8,149 nucleotides of DNA from Cellulomonas sp. (GTDB lineage: Bacteria; Actinomycetota; Actinomycetes; Actinomycetales; Cellulomonadaceae): positions 1 through 8,149 of the forward strand of contig DAIDJQ010000072.1 of the NCBI GenBank assembly GCA_027451305.1, in the 5' to 3' direction. The notes beneath the pieces are model-generated. The model ran no database searches, was not told the DNA's origin, and was given only the letters and a program-made list of their open reading frames with translations. The position numbers and the translations under genes are program-made. Of this stretch, positions 7,714 through 8,149 are shown piece after piece. How positions within the stretch are numbered: position 1 is the first letter of the stretch; the number at the start of each line of letters is the position of its first letter.

Positions 7714-7753
7714 CCTCGACGCGCCCGCGCTGGGCGCCGACGACGAGTCGAGG
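7714..7753 (+). promoter_or_regulatory. Nested hairpin that could cover a ribosome binding site
   Basis: Outer arms CCTCGAC (7714-7720) and GTCGAGG (7747-7753) are exact complements, and so are inner arms GCGCCC (7721-7726) and GGGCGC (7732-7737). The outer right arm includes GAGG of the GAGGAG ribosome binding site (7750-7755) of the gene starting at 7767. If formed in the mRNA it would hide that site. It needs transcription to begin at or before 7714, which the -10 at 7705-7710 does not quite give. Confidence 0.4.
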
Positions 7754-7766
7754 AGCATGCGCGCGA

Positions 7767-8149
7767 ATGAGCAGCAGCGACCCCCAGGACAGCCCCGGTC
7801 CGACCGACCCCGTGCCTCCGTCGTCCGAGGTGCCGGAGCCGTCCCCGACGGGCGAGGAGGCGACGCCCGCCGAGCCCGTGACCTCGTCGACCGACGTGCC
7901 TGAGCCGACCGCCACGCCTGAGCCGGCCGCCGTGCCTGAGCCGACCGCCGCGCCGCAGCCGGCCGCCGTGCCTGAGGCCTCGCCGGCCCCTCGCCCGTCG
8001 TCGACGGGCGAGGGCCTGACCGTCACGGACGAGACCGCCCGCCGGCACGCGCAGGCCCGTCCGCTGCCGACGCCGCCCGAGCCGGAGCCCGCCTCCGACC
8101 GCCACCTGCCGCCCCCGCGGTTCGCCGCAGCGCGCACCGAACGCACCAC
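7767..8149 (+). CDS. Proline/glutamate/alanine-rich N-terminal region of unknown protein, 3' end outside window
   Basis: The frame is open from ATG 7767 to the window edge (127 codons). It starts MSSSDPQDSPGP and has a GAGGAG ribosome binding site at 7750-7755, 11 bases upstream. All visible sequence is hydrophilic and disordered-looking: Pro, Glu, Ala, Ser and Thr dominate, with hexapeptide repeats (VPEPTA and variants) at residues 44-67. There is no signal peptide or membrane segment so far. Long acidic Pro-rich N-termini of this type precede a membrane helix or a catalytic domain in many actinobacterial envelope proteins, but the functional part is not in the window, so no function is assigned. 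The opposite strand is also open here (8149 to 7409), but that frame lacks a start signal and overlaps the FNT gene. Confidence 0.7.
   Translation, partial: MSSSDPQDSPGPTDPVPPSSEVPEPSPTGEEATPAEPVTSSTDVPEPTATPEPAAVPEPTAAPQPAAVPEASPAPRPSSTGEGLTVTDETARRHAQARPLPTPPEPEPASDRHLPPPRFAAARTERT
7896..7967 (+). repeat. Four tandem 18-bp coding repeats
   Basis: Units at 7896, 7914, 7932 and 7950 encode VPEPTA, TPEPAA, VPEPTA and APQPAA. A fifth partial unit (GTGCCTGAG) starts at 7968. Units 1 and 3 are identical in DNA, so the array also reads as a 36-bp repeat. Such arrays can change copy number by slippage. Confidence 0.8.

Noticed and set aside
7676..7903. Small 75-codon plus-strand frame before and into the last gene
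   Set aside because: Arg-rich composition, no ribosome binding site, and it overlaps the better-supported frame from 7767.
7409..8149. Minus-strand open frame with Gly/Ser/Val repeats (GSGTAAGSGVAVGSG)
   Set aside because: It looks like a repeat protein, but the repeats are the complement of the Pro-Glu repeats on the plus strand. The frame also runs into the FNT gene in antisense. The plus frame has an ATG with a GAGGAG site.

Overview
The window looks like chromosomal DNA of a very GC-rich actinobacterium. By eye about three quarters of the bases are G or C, and nearly every third codon position is G or C. GTG starts are common and so are GTGA stop/start overlaps. The gene content points the same way: a reduced actinobacterial Tad (tight adherence) locus, with a divergent HAD hydrolase beside the ssd-like gene. 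This is the arrangement I remember for Mycobacterium tuberculosis Rv3656c to Rv3661. Protein style and gene order suggest Micrococcales, perhaps the Cellulomonas group, but that placement is an inference.

Left half, minus strand (read from 3894 down to 1): a CpaE/Ssd-like P-loop protein, the TadA/CpaF secretion ATPase, TadB, TadC, and then the beginning of a DUF4244 Flp-type pilin that runs off the left edge. tadA-tadB and tadB-tadC overlap by four bases (GTGA), so these form one transcription unit. A 142-base gap separates tadC from the pilin gene, which has its own strong ribosome binding site. Together they would build and anchor a Flp-like pilus or secretion structure: Ssd/CpaE for localisation, TadA as motor, TadB and TadC as inner-membrane platform, and DUF4244 as major subunit. 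The TadE-like pseudopilins and the prepilin peptidase are not in the window.

Centre: a 219-base divergent intergenic region (3895-4113) separates ssd from a plus-strand HAD-IB phosphatase with a C-terminal membrane helix (4114-5061). A 239-base gap follows. It holds two hairpins and a -10-like hexamer placed as expected for a leaderless start.

Right half, plus strand: an NAD-type malic enzyme with an N-terminal ACT domain (5301-6698), a formate/nitrite transporter (FNT) family channel (about 6763-7632), and the first 127 codons of a proline-, glutamate- and alanine-rich protein that leaves the window on the right. A 9-bp perfect inverted repeat lies across the probable FNT start codon. Another hairpin could mask the ribosome binding site of the last gene.

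There are no rRNA or tRNA genes, CRISPR arrays, insertion sequences or phage genes that I can see. Many very long open frames on the opposite strands are by-products of base composition. I found no clearly new multi-gene system. The points most worth checking are the long leader of the DUF4244 prepilin, the shortened Ssd, the start-codon palindrome of the FNT gene and the SD-masking hairpin.
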